A DNA stretch of 42,346 bases from Streptomyces mutomycini (GTDB taxonomy: Bacteria > Actinomycetota > Actinomycetes > Streptomycetales > Streptomycetaceae): NCBI RefSeq assembly GCF_001700505.1, contig NZ_MAPV01000012.1, positions 18,392 to 60,737 of the forward strand, in the 5' to 3' direction. A program made the translations under genes and the position numbers. Positions 1 through 8,368 of the stretch are shown here, in pieces; within the stretch, counting starts at the first letter, position 1; every line of letters begins with the position of its first letter. The notes below the pieces were generated by a model. That model ran no database searches. It saw only the letters and a list, made by a program, of their open reading frames with translations, and was not told the origin of the DNA.

Positions 1-27
1 GTGGTCCGGGGCTTCGCCGTCTTACTG

Positions 28-1497
28 CTACTTCTTGCGGCCGCGCTTCTCGCGCACCCGCACCGAGATGTGCAGCGGCGTGCCCTCGAAACCGAACTCC
101 TCGCGCAGACGGCGCTCGACGAAGCGGCGGTAGCCGTGCTCCAGGAAGCCGGACGAGAAGAGGACGAACCGCGGCGGCTTGACGCCCGCCTGGGTGCCGA
201 AGAGGATGCGGGGCTGCTTTCCGCCACGGACCGGGTGCGGGTGGGAAGCGACGATCTCACCGAGGAAGGCGTTCAGCCTGCCGGTCGGGATGCGGGTCTC
301 CCAGCCCTCGATCGCGGTCTCGATCGCCGGTACCAGCTTCTCCATGTGCCGGCCGGTGACCGCCGAGACGTTGACGCGCGGGGCCCAGGCGACCTGCGCG
401 AGCTCCGTGTCGATCTCACGCTCTAGGTAGTAGCGGCGCTCCTCGTCGAGGGTGTCCCACTTGTTGAAGGCGATCACGATGGCACGGCCCGCTTCCACGG
501 CCATGGTGACGATCCGCTGGTCCTGGACGCTGATGGACTCGCTCGAGTCGATCAGGATGACGGCGACCTCGGCCTTCTCCACGGCCGCCGCGGTGCGCAG
601 CGAGGCGTAGTAGTCCGCGCCCTCCTGGAGGTGGACCTTGCGGCGGATACCGGCCGTGTCGATGAACTTCCAGGTGATGCCGCCGAGCTTGATCAGCTCG
701 TCGACCGGGTCGCGGGTGGTGCCGGCCAGGGCGTTGACGACGACGCGGTCCTCACCGGCGACCTTGTTCAGCAGGGAGGACTTGCCGACGTTGGGGCGGC
801 CGATGAGCGCGATGCGGCGCGGGCCGCCCAGCGCGGTACCGAAGGTCTGGGCCGGGGCCTCGGGCAGGGCCTCCAGGACGGCGTCCAGCATGTCGCCGGT
901 GCCGCGGCCGTGCAGGGAGGAGACCGGGTGCGGCTCACCGAGGCCGAGCGACCAGAGCGCGGTGGCGTCGGCCTCTCCGCTCTGTCCGTCGACCTTGTTG
1001 GCGCACAGGACCACGGGCTTGCCCGCCCGGCGCAGCAGCTTGACGACGGCCGCGTCGGTGTCGGTGGCGCCGACGGTGGCGTCGACGACGAAGACGACCG
1101 CGTCGGCGGTCTCGATGGCGTACTCGGCCTGGGCGGCGACGGAGGCGTCGAGGCCCAGCACGTCCTGCTCCCAGCCGCCGGTGTCGACGACCTTGAAGCG
1201 GCGGCCGGCCCACTCGGCCTCGTAGCTGACGCGGTCGCGGGTGACGCCGGGCTTGTCCTGGACGACGGCCTCACGGCGACCGATGATCCGGTTCACCAGG
1301 GTCGACTTGCCGACGTTCGGGCGGCCGACGACGGCGAGCACGGGAAGCGGTCCGTGACCGGCCTCACCGATCGCGCCCTCGACCTCCTCGGGGTCGAACC
1401 CCTCCTGCGCGGCGAGCTCCATGAACTCCGCGTACTCGGCATCGCCAAGTGCTCCGTGCTCGTGGTCCGAGCCGTCGGAGTGAATCTGGTCGTTCAT
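28..1497 (-). CDS. der: Ribosome-associated GTPase Der (EngA)
   Basis: Double-Era GTPase that acts in 50S ribosomal subunit assembly in the cytoplasm; 489 aa. Two complete GTPase domains are visible: the first has GRPNVGKS at about residues 58-65, DTGG near 105 and NKVD at 167-170; the second has GRPNVGKS at about 233-240, DTAG near 280 and NKWD at 345-348. A KH-like C-terminal domain covers about 405-489 and ends in a basic tail. The first 50 residues are an acidic, probably disordered extension. The ATG at 1497 is chosen because AGAGGA sits about 9 nt upstream; the frame is open for 20 more codons but they lack a better site. It is last in the cmk-plsC-der run, and the stop (TAG) lies 27 nt from the window edge. 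Confidence 0.97.
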   Translation of the reverse strand: MNDQIHSDGSDHEHGALGDAEYAEFMELAAQEGFDPEEVEGAIGEAGHGPLPVLAVVGRPNVGKSTLVNRIIGRREAVVQDKPGVTRDRVSYEAEWAGRRFKVVDTGGWEQDVLGLDASVAAQAEYAIETADAVVFVVDATVGATDTDAAVVKLLRRAGKPVVLCANKVDGQSGEADATALWSLGLGEPHPVSSLHGRGTGDMLDAVLEALPEAPAQTFGTALGGPRRIALIGRPNVGKSSLLNKVAGEDRVVVNALAGTTRDPVDELIKLGGITWKFIDTAGIRRKVHLQEGADYYASLRTAAAVEKAEVAVILIDSSESISVQDQRIVTMAVEAGRAIVIAFNKWDTLDEERRYYLEREIDTELAQVAWAPRVNVSAVTGRHMEKLVPAIETAIEGWETRIPTGRLNAFLGEIVASHPHPVRGGKQPRILFGTQAGVKPPRFVLFSSGFLEHGYRRFVERRLREEFGFEGTPLHISVRVREKRGRKK

Positions 1498-1560
1498 GAA
1501 GTCCGTTCCTCTTTGCATCATCATCGATGGGCCACGATCGCGCGGCCCACTACTCAAGTG

Positions 1561-2220
1561 TCACAGGCGTCCGGTGAGACGCCTGGCGTTCCTCAGGTGG
1601 GCGGTCAGCTCGCCCTGGATGCGCAGCGTCGCCTCGTCCAGCGCCTTCCTGGTCCGCCGCCCGCTGCCGTCGCCGGCCTGGAAGGCGTCGCCGAAGACGA
1701 CGTCGACCCGGCTGCGCAGCGGAGGCAGGGCCGATACCAGCCGTCCGCGGCGCCCGGTGCTTCCCAGGACCGCGACGGGGACGATCGGCGCCCCGCCGCG
1801 CACCGCGAAGTACGCGAGCCCCGCACGGAGGGAGGCGAAGTCCCCCTCGCCCCTGGTGCCCTCGGGGAAGATCCCGAGGACCCCGCCGTCGTCCAGCACG
1901 CCGAGTGCCTGCGTGATGGCGTTGCGGTCGACGGTCGTACGGTCCACCTTCAGCTGCCCGATTCCGCGCAGGAACGGGTCGAGGGGGCCGACGAACGCCT
2001 CCTTCTTGATCAGGAAGTGGACGGGCCGGGGCGCGGTGCCCATCAGCATCGGTCCGTCGATGTTGTGCGCGTGGTTCACCGCGAGTATGACGGGTCCCGT
2101 GGTGGGGACGCGCCACGCGCCGAGCACACGGGGCCTGAACAGCCCGTACATGAGCCCGATGCCGATCCCGCGCCCGACGGCCGCTCCGCGCAGCGTAGGC
2201 GCGGCGGTGGCTTCGGTCAC
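1561..2220 (-). CDS. 1-acyl-glycerol-3-phosphate acyltransferase family protein (PlsC-like)
   Basis: Lysophospholipid acyltransferase-family protein of 219 aa, expected to acylate a lysophosphatidate-type acceptor at the inner face of the membrane. The catalytic H-x4-D motif is NHAHNID (His50, Asp55) and the acceptor-binding motif is FPEGTR (118-123), both intact. A weakly hydrophobic N-terminal stretch near residues 15-35 could associate with membrane. The GTG start at 2220 overlaps the cmk stop in a GTGA, which implies translational coupling; an upstream in-frame start would lie inside cmk. The cmk-plsC-der order is a recurrent actinobacterial arrangement. The exact acyl donor and acceptor cannot be told from sequence. 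Confidence 0.9.
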   Translation of the reverse strand: MTEATAAPTLRGAAVGRGIGIGLMYGLFRPRVLGAWRVPTTGPVILAVNHAHNIDGPMLMGTAPRPVHFLIKKEAFVGPLDPFLRGIGQLKVDRTTVDRNAITQALGVLDDGGVLGIFPEGTRGEGDFASLRAGLAYFAVRGGAPIVPVAVLGSTGRRGRLVSALPPLRSRVDVVFGDAFQAGDGSGRRTRKALDEATLRIQGELTAHLRNARRLTGRL

Positions 2221-2921
2221 TTCGCGGCCTGCTTCTCCCCGACGAGGGTGACGACGCACTCGATGACCTGCGCGAGGGTCAGTTCGGTGGTGTCCACCTC
2301 GACGGCGTCCCCGGCCTTGGCCAGCGGCGAGGTCTTGCGGCCGGAGTCGGCGGCGTCCCGCTTGACCAGCGCCTCCCTGGTGGCCGCGAGGTCGGAGCCC
2401 TTGACCTCACCGCTGCGGCGGGCGGCGCGCGCCTCCGGGGAGGCCGTCAGGAAGATCTTGATGTCGGCATCGGGAAGCACGGTGGTGCCGATGTCACGGC
2501 CCTCGACGACGATGCCCCGCTCGGCCTCCTTGGCGATGGAGCGCTGCAGTTCGGTGATCAGGGTGCGCACCTCGGGGACCGCGCTGACGGCACTGACCTT
2601 GGAGGTGACCTCCTGGGTACGGATCGGGCCCGAGGCGTCCTCGCCGTCGACGGTGATCGTCGGGGCGGACGGGTCCGTGCCGGACACGATGACCGGCTTG
2701 GCGGCGGCGGTCGCGATCTCGGCCGGGTTCTGCACGTCGATGCCGTTGTTCAGCATCCACCACGTGATCGCCCGGTACTGGGCGCCGGTGTCCAGGTAGC
2801 TCAGGCCGAGCTGTGCGGCGACGGCCTTGGAGGTGCTCGACTTGCCTGTGCCGGAGGGACCGTCGATGGCGACGATCACTGCGGCCGGGGCGGTCCGGGC
2901 GGCGGCGCTTACGGTTTCCAC
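2217..2921 (-). CDS. cmk: Cytidylate kinase
   Basis: Phosphorylates CMP and dCMP with ATP in pyrimidine nucleotide metabolism. The 234-aa product has the P-loop GPSGTGKS at residues 21-28, followed by the LGLSYLDTGAQYR substrate-binding segment and the VEGRDIGT motif typical of the family; length is normal. GTG at 2921 is preferred because AGGAAGG lies about 11 nt upstream. GTG at 2933 is also in frame but abuts that ribosome binding site. It overlaps the downstream acyltransferase by 4 nt (GTGA). The 125-nt gap to tyrA upstream means it may have its own promoter; I see no strong one. Confidence 0.95.
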   Translation of the reverse strand: METVSAAARTAPAAVIVAIDGPSGTGKSSTSKAVAAQLGLSYLDTGAQYRAITWWMLNNGIDVQNPAEIATAAAKPVIVSGTDPSAPTITVDGEDASGPIRTQEVTSKVSAVSAVPEVRTLITELQRSIAKEAERGIVVEGRDIGTTVLPDADIKIFLTASPEARAARRSGEVKGSDLAATREALVKRDAADSGRKTSPLAKAGDAVEVDTTELTLAQVIECVVTLVGEKQAAK

Positions 2922-3046
2922 GGTGGTGGACACCTTCCTGGTACACGGGTACGGGCGGAGCGGGGCCAGGGAACGGCCTCCCCCAAGGTTACCGAGTGCG
3001 CGAAGCGCCTTTGCACCCCTGTCGCCGGGCCCTTCCCGGGAGCCCG

Positions 3047-4132
3047 TTACGGGCGGATCGACCAGCCGCGGTCGCTGAGGGCCGCGCTCAGTGCGGATGC
3101 GGCGCTCGGCTCGACCATCAGCTGGACCAGACCGGCCTGCTGACCGGTGGCGTGCTCGATGCGTACGTCCTCGATGTTGACGCCGGCCCGTCCCGCGTCG
3201 GCGAAGATCGCCGCCAGCTCGCCCGGCCGGTCGCTGATGAGCACGGCGACGATCTCGTACGACGCCGGGGCGGCCCCGTGCTTGCCGGGCACCCTGACCC
3301 GGCCGGCGTTGCCGCGGCGCAGGACGTCCTCGATGCCTTCGGTGCCCGTACGGCGCTTGTCCTCGTCGGCGGACTGCAGGCCGCGCAGCGCGCGGACCGT
3401 CTCGTCCAGGTCGGCGGCGACGCCCGCCAGCACGTCGGCGACCGGACCGGGGTTGGCGGAGAGGATCTCCACCCACATCCGGGGGTCGGAGGCCGCGATG
3501 CGGGTGACGTCCCTGATCCCCTGGCCGCACAGGCGTACCGCGGTCTCGTCGGCCTCCTCCAGCCTGGCGGCGACCATCGAGGAGATCAGCTGGGGGGTGT
3601 GGGAGACCAGGGCGACGGCCCGGTCGTGGGCGTCGGCGTCCATGACGACCGGGACTGCCCTGCAGAGCGCGACCAGCTCCAGGGCCAGGTTGAGGACCTC
3701 GGTGTCGGTGTCCCTGGTCGGGGTCAGTACCCAGGGGCGGCCCTCGAAGAGGTCTGCGGTGGCCGCGAGGGGCCCTGAGCGCTCCTTGCCGGCCATGGGG
3801 TGTGTGCCGATGTACGGCGCGAGGTCGACGCCGAGCGCCTCCAGCTCGCGGCGCGGGCCGCCCTTGACGCTGGCGACGTCGAGGTAGGCGCGGGCCACGC
3901 CGTCGCGCATGGCCGTGGCGAGCACGGACGCGGTGTGTGCGGGCGGGACGGCGACGACCGCCAGGTCGACGGGCCCCTCGGGGGCCTCGTCCGTACCGGC
4001 GCCCAGTGCGGCGGCGGTGTGGGCCGAGGACGGGTCACGGTCGACGAGGTGCACCTGGACGCCGCGCCCCGCGAGGGCGAGGGCGGCGGAGGTGCCGACC
4101 AGGCCCGTTCCGATGACGAGGGCTGTTCTCAC
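3047..4132 (-). CDS. tyrA: Prephenate dehydrogenase with C-terminal ACT domain
   Basis: Converts prephenate to 4-hydroxyphenylpyruvate with NAD(P)+ in tyrosine synthesis. The 361-aa product starts directly with a Rossmann fold (VIGTGLVG, GxGxxG at 8-13) and contains the HPMAGKERSG substrate motif. Residues about 290-361 (from ASYEIVAVLISDRPGEL) match an ACT domain, which in this family often mediates feedback control by tyrosine; that regulation is inferred. The GTG start at 4132 overlaps the aroH stop in a GTGA, so the chorismate mutase and dehydrogenase should be co-translated and catalyse consecutive steps. Confidence 0.95.
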   Translation of the reverse strand: MRTALVIGTGLVGTSAALALAGRGVQVHLVDRDPSSAHTAAALGAGTDEAPEGPVDLAVVAVPPAHTASVLATAMRDGVARAYLDVASVKGGPRRELEALGVDLAPYIGTHPMAGKERSGPLAATADLFEGRPWVLTPTRDTDTEVLNLALELVALCRAVPVVMDADAHDRAVALVSHTPQLISSMVAARLEEADETAVRLCGQGIRDVTRIAASDPRMWVEILSANPGPVADVLAGVAADLDETVRALRGLQSADEDKRRTGTEGIEDVLRRGNAGRVRVPGKHGAAPASYEIVAVLISDRPGELAAIFADAGRAGVNIEDVRIEHATGQQAGLVQLMVEPSAASALSAALSDRGWSIRP

Positions 4133-4491
4133 TGGGCGATGTCCTTGCGGAGGGCGCCGGTGGCGCCGAGGTAGACGTGGCTGATCTCCGCCTTGGAGAG
4201 ATACGTCTCCACGTGGGCCATTATGCGGACCACCCGGGGCATGGCCCCGTCGATGTCGAGTTCCTGGGCGCAGATCAGCGGTACGTCGACGATGCCGAGA
4301 CCCCGGGCGGCGGCCGCCGGGAAGTCGCTGTGCAGGTCGGGGGTGGCCGTGAACCACACGCTGATCAGGTCGTCCGCGACGATCTGATTGCGCTCCAGGA
4401 GGGCCGTGAGCAGTTCGCTCACCCGCTCGTCCATGTGACCGGCTTCGTCCCGGTCCAGCTGGACGGCTCCCCGGACTGCTCGTACCGCCAC
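4129..4491 (-). CDS. aroH: Chorismate mutase, AroH type
   Basis: Monofunctional chorismate mutase (chorismate to prephenate) of the trimeric Bacillus AroH fold; 120 aa, the usual length. Visible family residues are the N-terminal AVRAVRGA segment carrying the active-site Arg, the CAQE motif (equivalent to Cys75-Glu78 of the Bacillus enzyme), and PRVVRIMAH with the second active-site Arg. The start is GTG with GAGGGG about 6 nt upstream. It is the first gene of the aroH-tyrA pair and overlaps tyrA by 4 nt, so prephenate is made and consumed by one operon. Confidence 0.95.
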   Translation of the reverse strand: MAVRAVRGAVQLDRDEAGHMDERVSELLTALLERNQIVADDLISVWFTATPDLHSDFPAAAARGLGIVDVPLICAQELDIDGAMPRVVRIMAHVETYLSKAEISHVYLGATGALRKDIAQ

Positions 4492-4526
4492 GTCGTACCC
4501 CTCGTCGCCTCGTGCTGCGTGCCCTT

Positions 4527-5156
4527 TCAGCCTAGAGGTGCGGCGGCGCCGCCGGTCACCGTGCTCTGTCCGTGAGACGCGGCGGCCGCGTGCACGGCGA
4601 GGAGAGTGCGCCAGATCCGCCCGGCGAGCTGCTCCGGGGTGGCGTCGGTCCGGTCGTGGACCCAGTCGGCGAGCATCCCGGTGAAGAGCCCGGCCACGGC
4701 ACTCGCGGTCAGGTCGTGGCCGCTTCCGGCGGGCCTGCGCCGGCGCAGCTCGTCCAGGCTGTACTGCCGGAGCTCCTGGTGCAGCAGTTCCCCGAGGGGG
4801 CCGCCGCCGGGCCCGAGCAGGCTCCGGTAGACCTCGGCCCGGCTGCGGATCTCCCGGAGCAGGGCGGCGAGCTCCTCCGGCGGCGCATCCGGGCCGGGCG
4901 GTGTGCGGCCCCAGGCGTGCAGGGCCTCGACGGCCTCCCGTACGACGTCGGCGCAGGCGTCGACGGCCAGGGCGCGCAGATCGTCGTAGTGCAGATAGAA
5001 GGTGGCGCGTCCGACACCGGCGCGGCGCGCCACGTCCGCCACGCCGATCCGGTCCAGCGGCCGCTCCGCGCAGGCCTCCAGCAGCGCCTCGCGGAGCCTG
5101 CCGCGGGTGCGCGCGGTGCGGGGGTCACTGCTGCCGTCCGTCACCGGGGGCGTCAT
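4527..5156 (-). CDS. TetR family transcriptional regulator
   Basis: A 209-aa one-component repressor. Residues about 17-63 form the TetR DNA-binding domain, with the recognition segment VADVARRAGVGRATFYLHY; the remaining helices are the ligand/dimer domain, which carries no recognisable ligand signature. It begins 5 nt after the stop of the DUF1304 membrane protein and is presumably co-transcribed with it, so the tandem palindromes in front of that gene (5550-5571 and 5575-5596) are its most likely operators. That would make the system autoregulated. The ATG at 5156 has no strong ribosome binding site, consistent with translation coupled to the upstream gene. Confidence 0.9.
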   Translation of the reverse strand: MTPPVTDGSSDPRTARTRGRLREALLEACAERPLDRIGVADVARRAGVGRATFYLHYDDLRALAVDACADVVREAVEALHAWGRTPPGPDAPPEELAALLREIRSRAEVYRSLLGPGGGPLGELLHQELRQYSLDELRRRRPAGSGHDLTASAVAGLFTGMLADWVHDRTDATPEQLAGRIWRTLLAVHAAAASHGQSTVTGGAAAPLG

Positions 5157-5161
5157 GCGGC

Positions 5162-5524
5162 TCAGCCCGCCGCGAGGACGAGGGCGAGGGCGACGGCGGC
5201 GGGCGCCGCCTGAACATAAAGGATCTTGCGGCTGACGGTGGCCGCCCCGTACACCCCGGCGACGATCAGACAGCTCAGGAAGAAGATCTGCGCCTGGTGG
5301 GCGACGGGGTCGCCCACGATCAGACTCCAGACCAGCCCGGCGGCCATGAACCCGTTGTAGAGCCCCTGATTGGCGGCGAGGGTGGCGCTGGCCCTGGAGA
5401 ACTCCTCCGTGGTGCCGAAGGCCTTACGGCCGCGCGGGGTGTCCCAGAGGAACATCTCCAGGACGAGGAAGTAGGCGTGGATCAGCGCGACGAGGGCGAC
5501 CAGTACCTGGGCGGCGGTCTGCAT
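5162..5524 (-). CDS. DUF1304 family small integral membrane protein
   Basis: A 120-aa, four-helix hydrophobic protein: helices near residues 3-24, 50-70, 77-95 and 100-119. The patterns FLVLEMFLWDTPRG, NQGLYNG and a late hydrophobic VSRKILYVQAAPAAV match the DUF1304 (YwjK-type) family. The biochemical function of the family is unknown. The ATG at 5524 has AGGAGG about 10 nt upstream. The promoter contains two tandem palindromes and the TetR gene follows directly, so it is probably an inducible membrane protein, perhaps responding to a lipophilic compound (inference). Confidence 0.85.
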   Translation of the reverse strand: MQTAAQVLVALVALIHAYFLVLEMFLWDTPRGRKAFGTTEEFSRASATLAANQGLYNGFMAAGLVWSLIVGDPVAHQAQIFFLSCLIVAGVYGAATVSRKILYVQAAPAAVALALVLAAG

Positions 5525-5549
5525 GGCGTGCGGCCTCCTGTGAATCGAC

Positions 5550-5596
5550 TTCCTGGACAATCGTCCAGGAACACTTCCTGGACAACCGTACAGGAA
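5550..5596. promoter_or_regulatory. Tandem palindromic operators (probable TetR sites)
   Basis: Two 22-bp inverted repeats lie 3 bp apart. Site 1 (5550-5571) has perfect 9-bp arms TTCCTGGAC / GTCCAGGAA around AATC. Site 2 (5575-5596) has TTCCTGGAC / GTACAGGAA around AACC, with one mismatch. Centre-to-centre distance is 25 bp. On the minus strand a possible promoter for the DUF1304 gene (TTGTCC, 17 bp, GATTGT) lies within the pair. The region also separates this operon from the divergent Rieske gene, so both could be controlled. Confidence 0.75.
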
Positions 5597-5701
5597 GCCT
5601 CGATGCCTCCACCCGCCCGGGCGCACCCGCCGCCCGGTTGCTTCGTCCGCGCGGCACGCGGCGCCACGATGCCTCTCATCGGCCACCACGCGAGGAGAGC
5701 C

Positions 5702-6118
5702 ATGAACACAAGACGAAGGACGGTTCTCACGGCGGGAGCCGCCGCACTGGCGACCGGCTGCGGCTCGTCCGGCGACGGGGACAGCGACGGGAGCACCACC
5801 CCGAAGACCCCTAAGCCTTCGGAGACCTCTGCCGGGGAGCTGACCCGGACCTCCGGCGTCCCGGCCGGCGGCGGGACGGTCTTCAAGGACCGAAAGGTCG
5901 TGGTCACCCAGCCGACCGCCGGCGAGTTCAAGGCCTTCTCCGCGGTGTGCACCCATGCGGGCTGCATCGTCGCCGCGGTCACCGACGGCACGATCGACTG
6001 CGCGTGCCACGGCAGCCGGTTCAGCATCGAGGACGGCGCGGTGGAGAACGGCCCGGCGACGCGTCCGCTGCCCGCCGAGCGCATCACCGTCGAGGGCGAC
6101 AGCATCCGGCTCGGGTAG
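5702..6118 (+). CDS. Rieske (2Fe-2S) protein with Tat/lipoprotein-like signal
   Basis: A 138-aa exported iron-sulphur protein. The N-terminus has a twin-arginine-like RRRTVLTAG, a short hydrophobic run and a lipobox-like LATGC, followed by a Ser/Thr/Pro/Gly-rich linker to about residue 50. The Rieske domain contains both cluster motifs, CTHAGC and CACHGS, so the two Cys and two His ligands and the two disulphide Cys are all present. This is the small stand-alone type used as an electron carrier outside the membrane; its partner is not in the window. The ATG at 5702 has GAGGAG about 6 nt upstream. It is divergent from the DUF1304/TetR operon. Confidence 0.9.
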   Translation: MNTRRRTVLTAGAAALATGCGSSGDGDSDGSTTPKTPKPSETSAGELTRTSGVPAGGGTVFKDRKVVVTQPTAGEFKAFSAVCTHAGCIVAAVTDGTIDCACHGSRFSIEDGAVENGPATRPLPAERITVEGDSIRLG

Positions 6119-6137
6119 AGCGCGTACCCTCGCGCGC

Positions 6138-6839
6138 ATGATCACTCCTGACGGCGCGCGGCTCGTGCGGGATCACACCGTCTACTCCTGTGTGATGGGA
6201 TCCCGCGCCTTCGGTCTGGCCACGGACGGCAGCGACACGGACCGGCGCGGGGTCTTCCTGGCACCCACCCAGCTGTTCTGGGGCTTCACGAAACCGCCGG
6301 CCCACGTGGAGGGACCGGCGGACGAGCAGTTCTCCTGGGAGCTGGAACGCTTCTGCGAGCTGGCTCTGCGGGCGAACCCCAATGTGCTGGAGTGCCTGCA
6401 CTCACCCCTCGTGGAGCGGATCGACGCCACGGGCCGGGAACTCATCGCCCTGCGCGGCGCCTTCCTCTCCCGCCGGACCCACGGGACGTTCGTGCGCTAC
6501 GCCCTGGGGCAGCGGCGGAAGCTGGAGGCCGACGTCCGCGTGCACGGCGCTCCGCGCTGGAAGCACGCCATGCACCTGCTGCGGCTTCTGACGTCCGGCC
6601 GGGACCTGCAGAGGACGGGCGAGCTGCGGATCGAGGTCGGGGACGCGCGCGAGGATCTGCTGGCGGTGAAGCGGGGTGAGGTCCCGTGGACCGAGGTGGA
6701 ACGCCGCATGACGCGCCTGGCCGAGGAGAACGACGAGGCCGCCACGCGCTCCCCCTTGCCGCCGGAGCCCGACCGGGAGCGCGTGGAGGCGTTCCTGATG
6801 CGGGCCCGGCGGGCGTCTGCGGCGGGCGGGGCGGGGTGA
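6138..6839 (+). CDS. Nucleotidyltransferase, RlaP/COG3541 type (copy 2)
   Basis: A 233-aa polymerase-beta-fold nucleotidyltransferase. The N-terminal catalytic signature is GSRAFGL (GS at 21-22) followed by SDTDRRG (Asp33, Asp35), then the family segment ANPNVLECLHSPL and an Arg/His-rich helical C-terminus. This matches the family named RNA repair pathway DNA polymerase beta (RlaP, PF10127); substrate is unknown. It is a paralogue of the minus-strand gene at 7562-8365 and converges on that operon. There is no Shine-Dalgarno; TACCCT at 6125-6130 lies 7 nt before the ATG, so the transcript may be leaderless. Confidence 0.8.
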   Translation: MITPDGARLVRDHTVYSCVMGSRAFGLATDGSDTDRRGVFLAPTQLFWGFTKPPAHVEGPADEQFSWELERFCELALRANPNVLECLHSPLVERIDATGRELIALRGAFLSRRTHGTFVRYALGQRRKLEADVRVHGAPRWKHAMHLLRLLTSGRDLQRTGELRIEVGDAREDLLAVKRGEVPWTEVERRMTRLAEENDEAATRSPLPPEPDRERVEAFLMRARRASAAGGAG

Positions 6840-6870
6840 CCCCGCGCGGCCGGTCGGCCCGGGCTCCCCG

Positions 6871-7548
6871 TCAGCGCGGTCCCCGGGCCAGGACGGCGAA
6901 CCGGCCGCGGATCTCCTCGCCTTCGGGCAGGCTCCACCCGGCGGTGACGTGCCCCAGGACGTCGGCATCGGTATCGCCGTCCCCGGAGCCCTCCGGCAGC
7001 AGGACGCGCCTCACCCTGAGCGTCACCGGGGCCTCCTCGTCCGCCGTCGCGCCCAGCACGATGTCGGTGCCGTGCTTCCCGTCCCGGGTGGTGGCGGACG
7101 CGGCAACTGCCGCGAGGCCGGCCGGGGCCTCGCCGACGGCGACGGACGGATCAGGGGTGTCGCTCAGGCTCTGGGCCTGCGGCACGGCCCGCCCCCGCAG
7201 CAGTGCGAGCAACTGGGCCACCAGGACCGGGTCCTGCGCGCCGTCGTACACCCAGCGCCGCCCGAGCACCCCGTGTTCGGACGTTCCGACGAGCGCGTCA
7301 CCGGCTCCGTCGAGCGGTGCCCCGCGGTAGGTGACCGGTACGTGGTAGGCGACGGGGCGGTCGCCCGAGGTGTCGGTGACCACCATGAACTCCATCCCCA
7401 CCTCGCCCTCGGGATCGTCGAGCCGGAACCCTCCCGCACGGGCCAGCTCCGGCGCGCCCGCCCCGGTGTACCAGGGCCGGGTGGGGAGCCAGGCGGCGAG
7501 GAGCTGCAACTTGCCCGGTTCCATGGTCGTTCTGTGGATGACAGCCAT
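6871..7548 (-). CDS. Maltokinase N-terminal cap-like domain protein
   Basis: A 225-aa protein resembling stand-alone versions of the N-terminal cap domain of maltokinases, annotated in Streptomyces as cap-like or alpha-glucan-related proteins. Visible features are the start MAVIHRTTMEPGKL, a WYTGAG segment, GGFRLDDPEGEVGMEFMVV, TYRGAPLDGA and GVLGRRWVYDG. No kinase catalytic domain is present, so on its own it should not phosphorylate maltose. The ATG at 7548 is preceded by AGGAG. It is the last gene of the NAD/ADP-ribose operon, 13 nt after the nucleotidyltransferase; why it sits there is unclear. Confidence 0.6.
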   Translation of the reverse strand: MAVIHRTTMEPGKLQLLAAWLPTRPWYTGAGAPELARAGGFRLDDPEGEVGMEFMVVTDTSGDRPVAYHVPVTYRGAPLDGAGDALVGTSEHGVLGRRWVYDGAQDPVLVAQLLALLRGRAVPQAQSLSDTPDPSVAVGEAPAGLAAVAASATTRDGKHGTDIVLGATADEEAPVTLRVRRVLLPEGSGDGDTDADVLGHVTAGWSLPEGEEIRGRFAVLARGPR

Positions 7549-7561
7549 GACGGGTGAACTC

Positions 7562-8365
7562 CTACGCGCCCCAGCCTGTTCCCAGTCGGCCATCGGACCG
7601 GGCCCGGACGACGAGGTCGTGCAGCGCGTCGAACCCTGAGGGCCTCTCGGGCAGCCGGGACCTCGCCTGCGCGTCGTCGAGGACGCCGTGCAGCGCCTCC
7701 ACGTCCCGCGCCGCCACCGCACGCTCCACGGTGTCCGCCGCTGCGTGTTCCGCCTCGGCCTTCGCCTCGATCAGCGCGGGCAGGAACGACGGACCGGTCA
7801 ACTCCCCGATTAGCGTCGGCAGATGAGCCGTGAGCGGTCCGCCGCGCATCAGGTGGATGCCGGTGAGCAGGGCACGGAACGTGTAGAGCAGCGGTTTCAG
7901 CTCGCCGGTCTTCTCGAACAGCCGCCACTGGGTTCCGGCGAACCCGCGGTAGTGGTGGGCGTGGTTGCGGGTCAGCACGGACGGTGCGAGCGCCACCAGT
8001 TCGGCGTGGAGGCCGCTCGTGTGCACCACCAGCGGGGACAACAGCTGCTCCAGCACGTAGCCGTTGGGTTTCAGCATGAGCCGGACGAACTTACGGAGAT
8101 CGTGGGTGACGAGGTCCATCTCGACCCCGTCGTGGTCCCACATCCGTGACCGTGTCTCCTCCGGCTCACGGAGGCCGATGAGATCCTCCGCGGGCAGGAC
8201 GTGGACCCCCCGCAGGTCCACGTCCGAATCCCGCGAGGGAAAGCCGTACAGGTGTGCGCCCGAAACCGTGGCGAACAGGAGTGGGCAGGGCTCCTCGGCG
8301 AGTATCGGGGTCAGGTCGGTGACCGGCAGCCCGGCCCCGCGCAGGAGCATCGTGTCGCTGTGCAT
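7562..8365 (-). CDS. Nucleotidyltransferase, RlaP/COG3541 type (copy 1)
   Basis: A 267-aa nucleotidyltransferase with the polymerase-beta signature SGAHLYGFPSRDSDVDLRG spread over residues 35-53 (metal-binding Asp48 and Asp50). The family motif PNGYVLEQLLSPL follows, then a helical domain with HHYRGFAGTQW. It belongs to the same RlaP-like family as the gene at 6138-6839, with modest identity. In the published classification of this family, members occur in RNA-repair operons; the actual substrate here is unknown. It starts 3 nt after the ADP-ribosylglycohydrolase stop and is clearly in the same operon. Confidence 0.8.
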   Translation of the reverse strand: MHSDTMLLRGAGLPVTDLTPILAEEPCPLLFATVSGAHLYGFPSRDSDVDLRGVHVLPAEDLIGLREPEETRSRMWDHDGVEMDLVTHDLRKFVRLMLKPNGYVLEQLLSPLVVHTSGLHAELVALAPSVLTRNHAHHYRGFAGTQWRLFEKTGELKPLLYTFRALLTGIHLMRGGPLTAHLPTLIGELTGPSFLPALIEAKAEAEHAAADTVERAVAARDVEALHGVLDDAQARSRLPERPSGFDALHDLVVRARSDGRLGTGWGA

Positions 8366-8368
8366 GGA

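Noticed and set aside
631..2799. 722-codon plus-strand frame opposite der, plsC and cmk
   Set aside because: It is antisense to three genes with intact catalytic motifs; composition is Gly/Val/Asp/Arg-biased as expected of a shadow.
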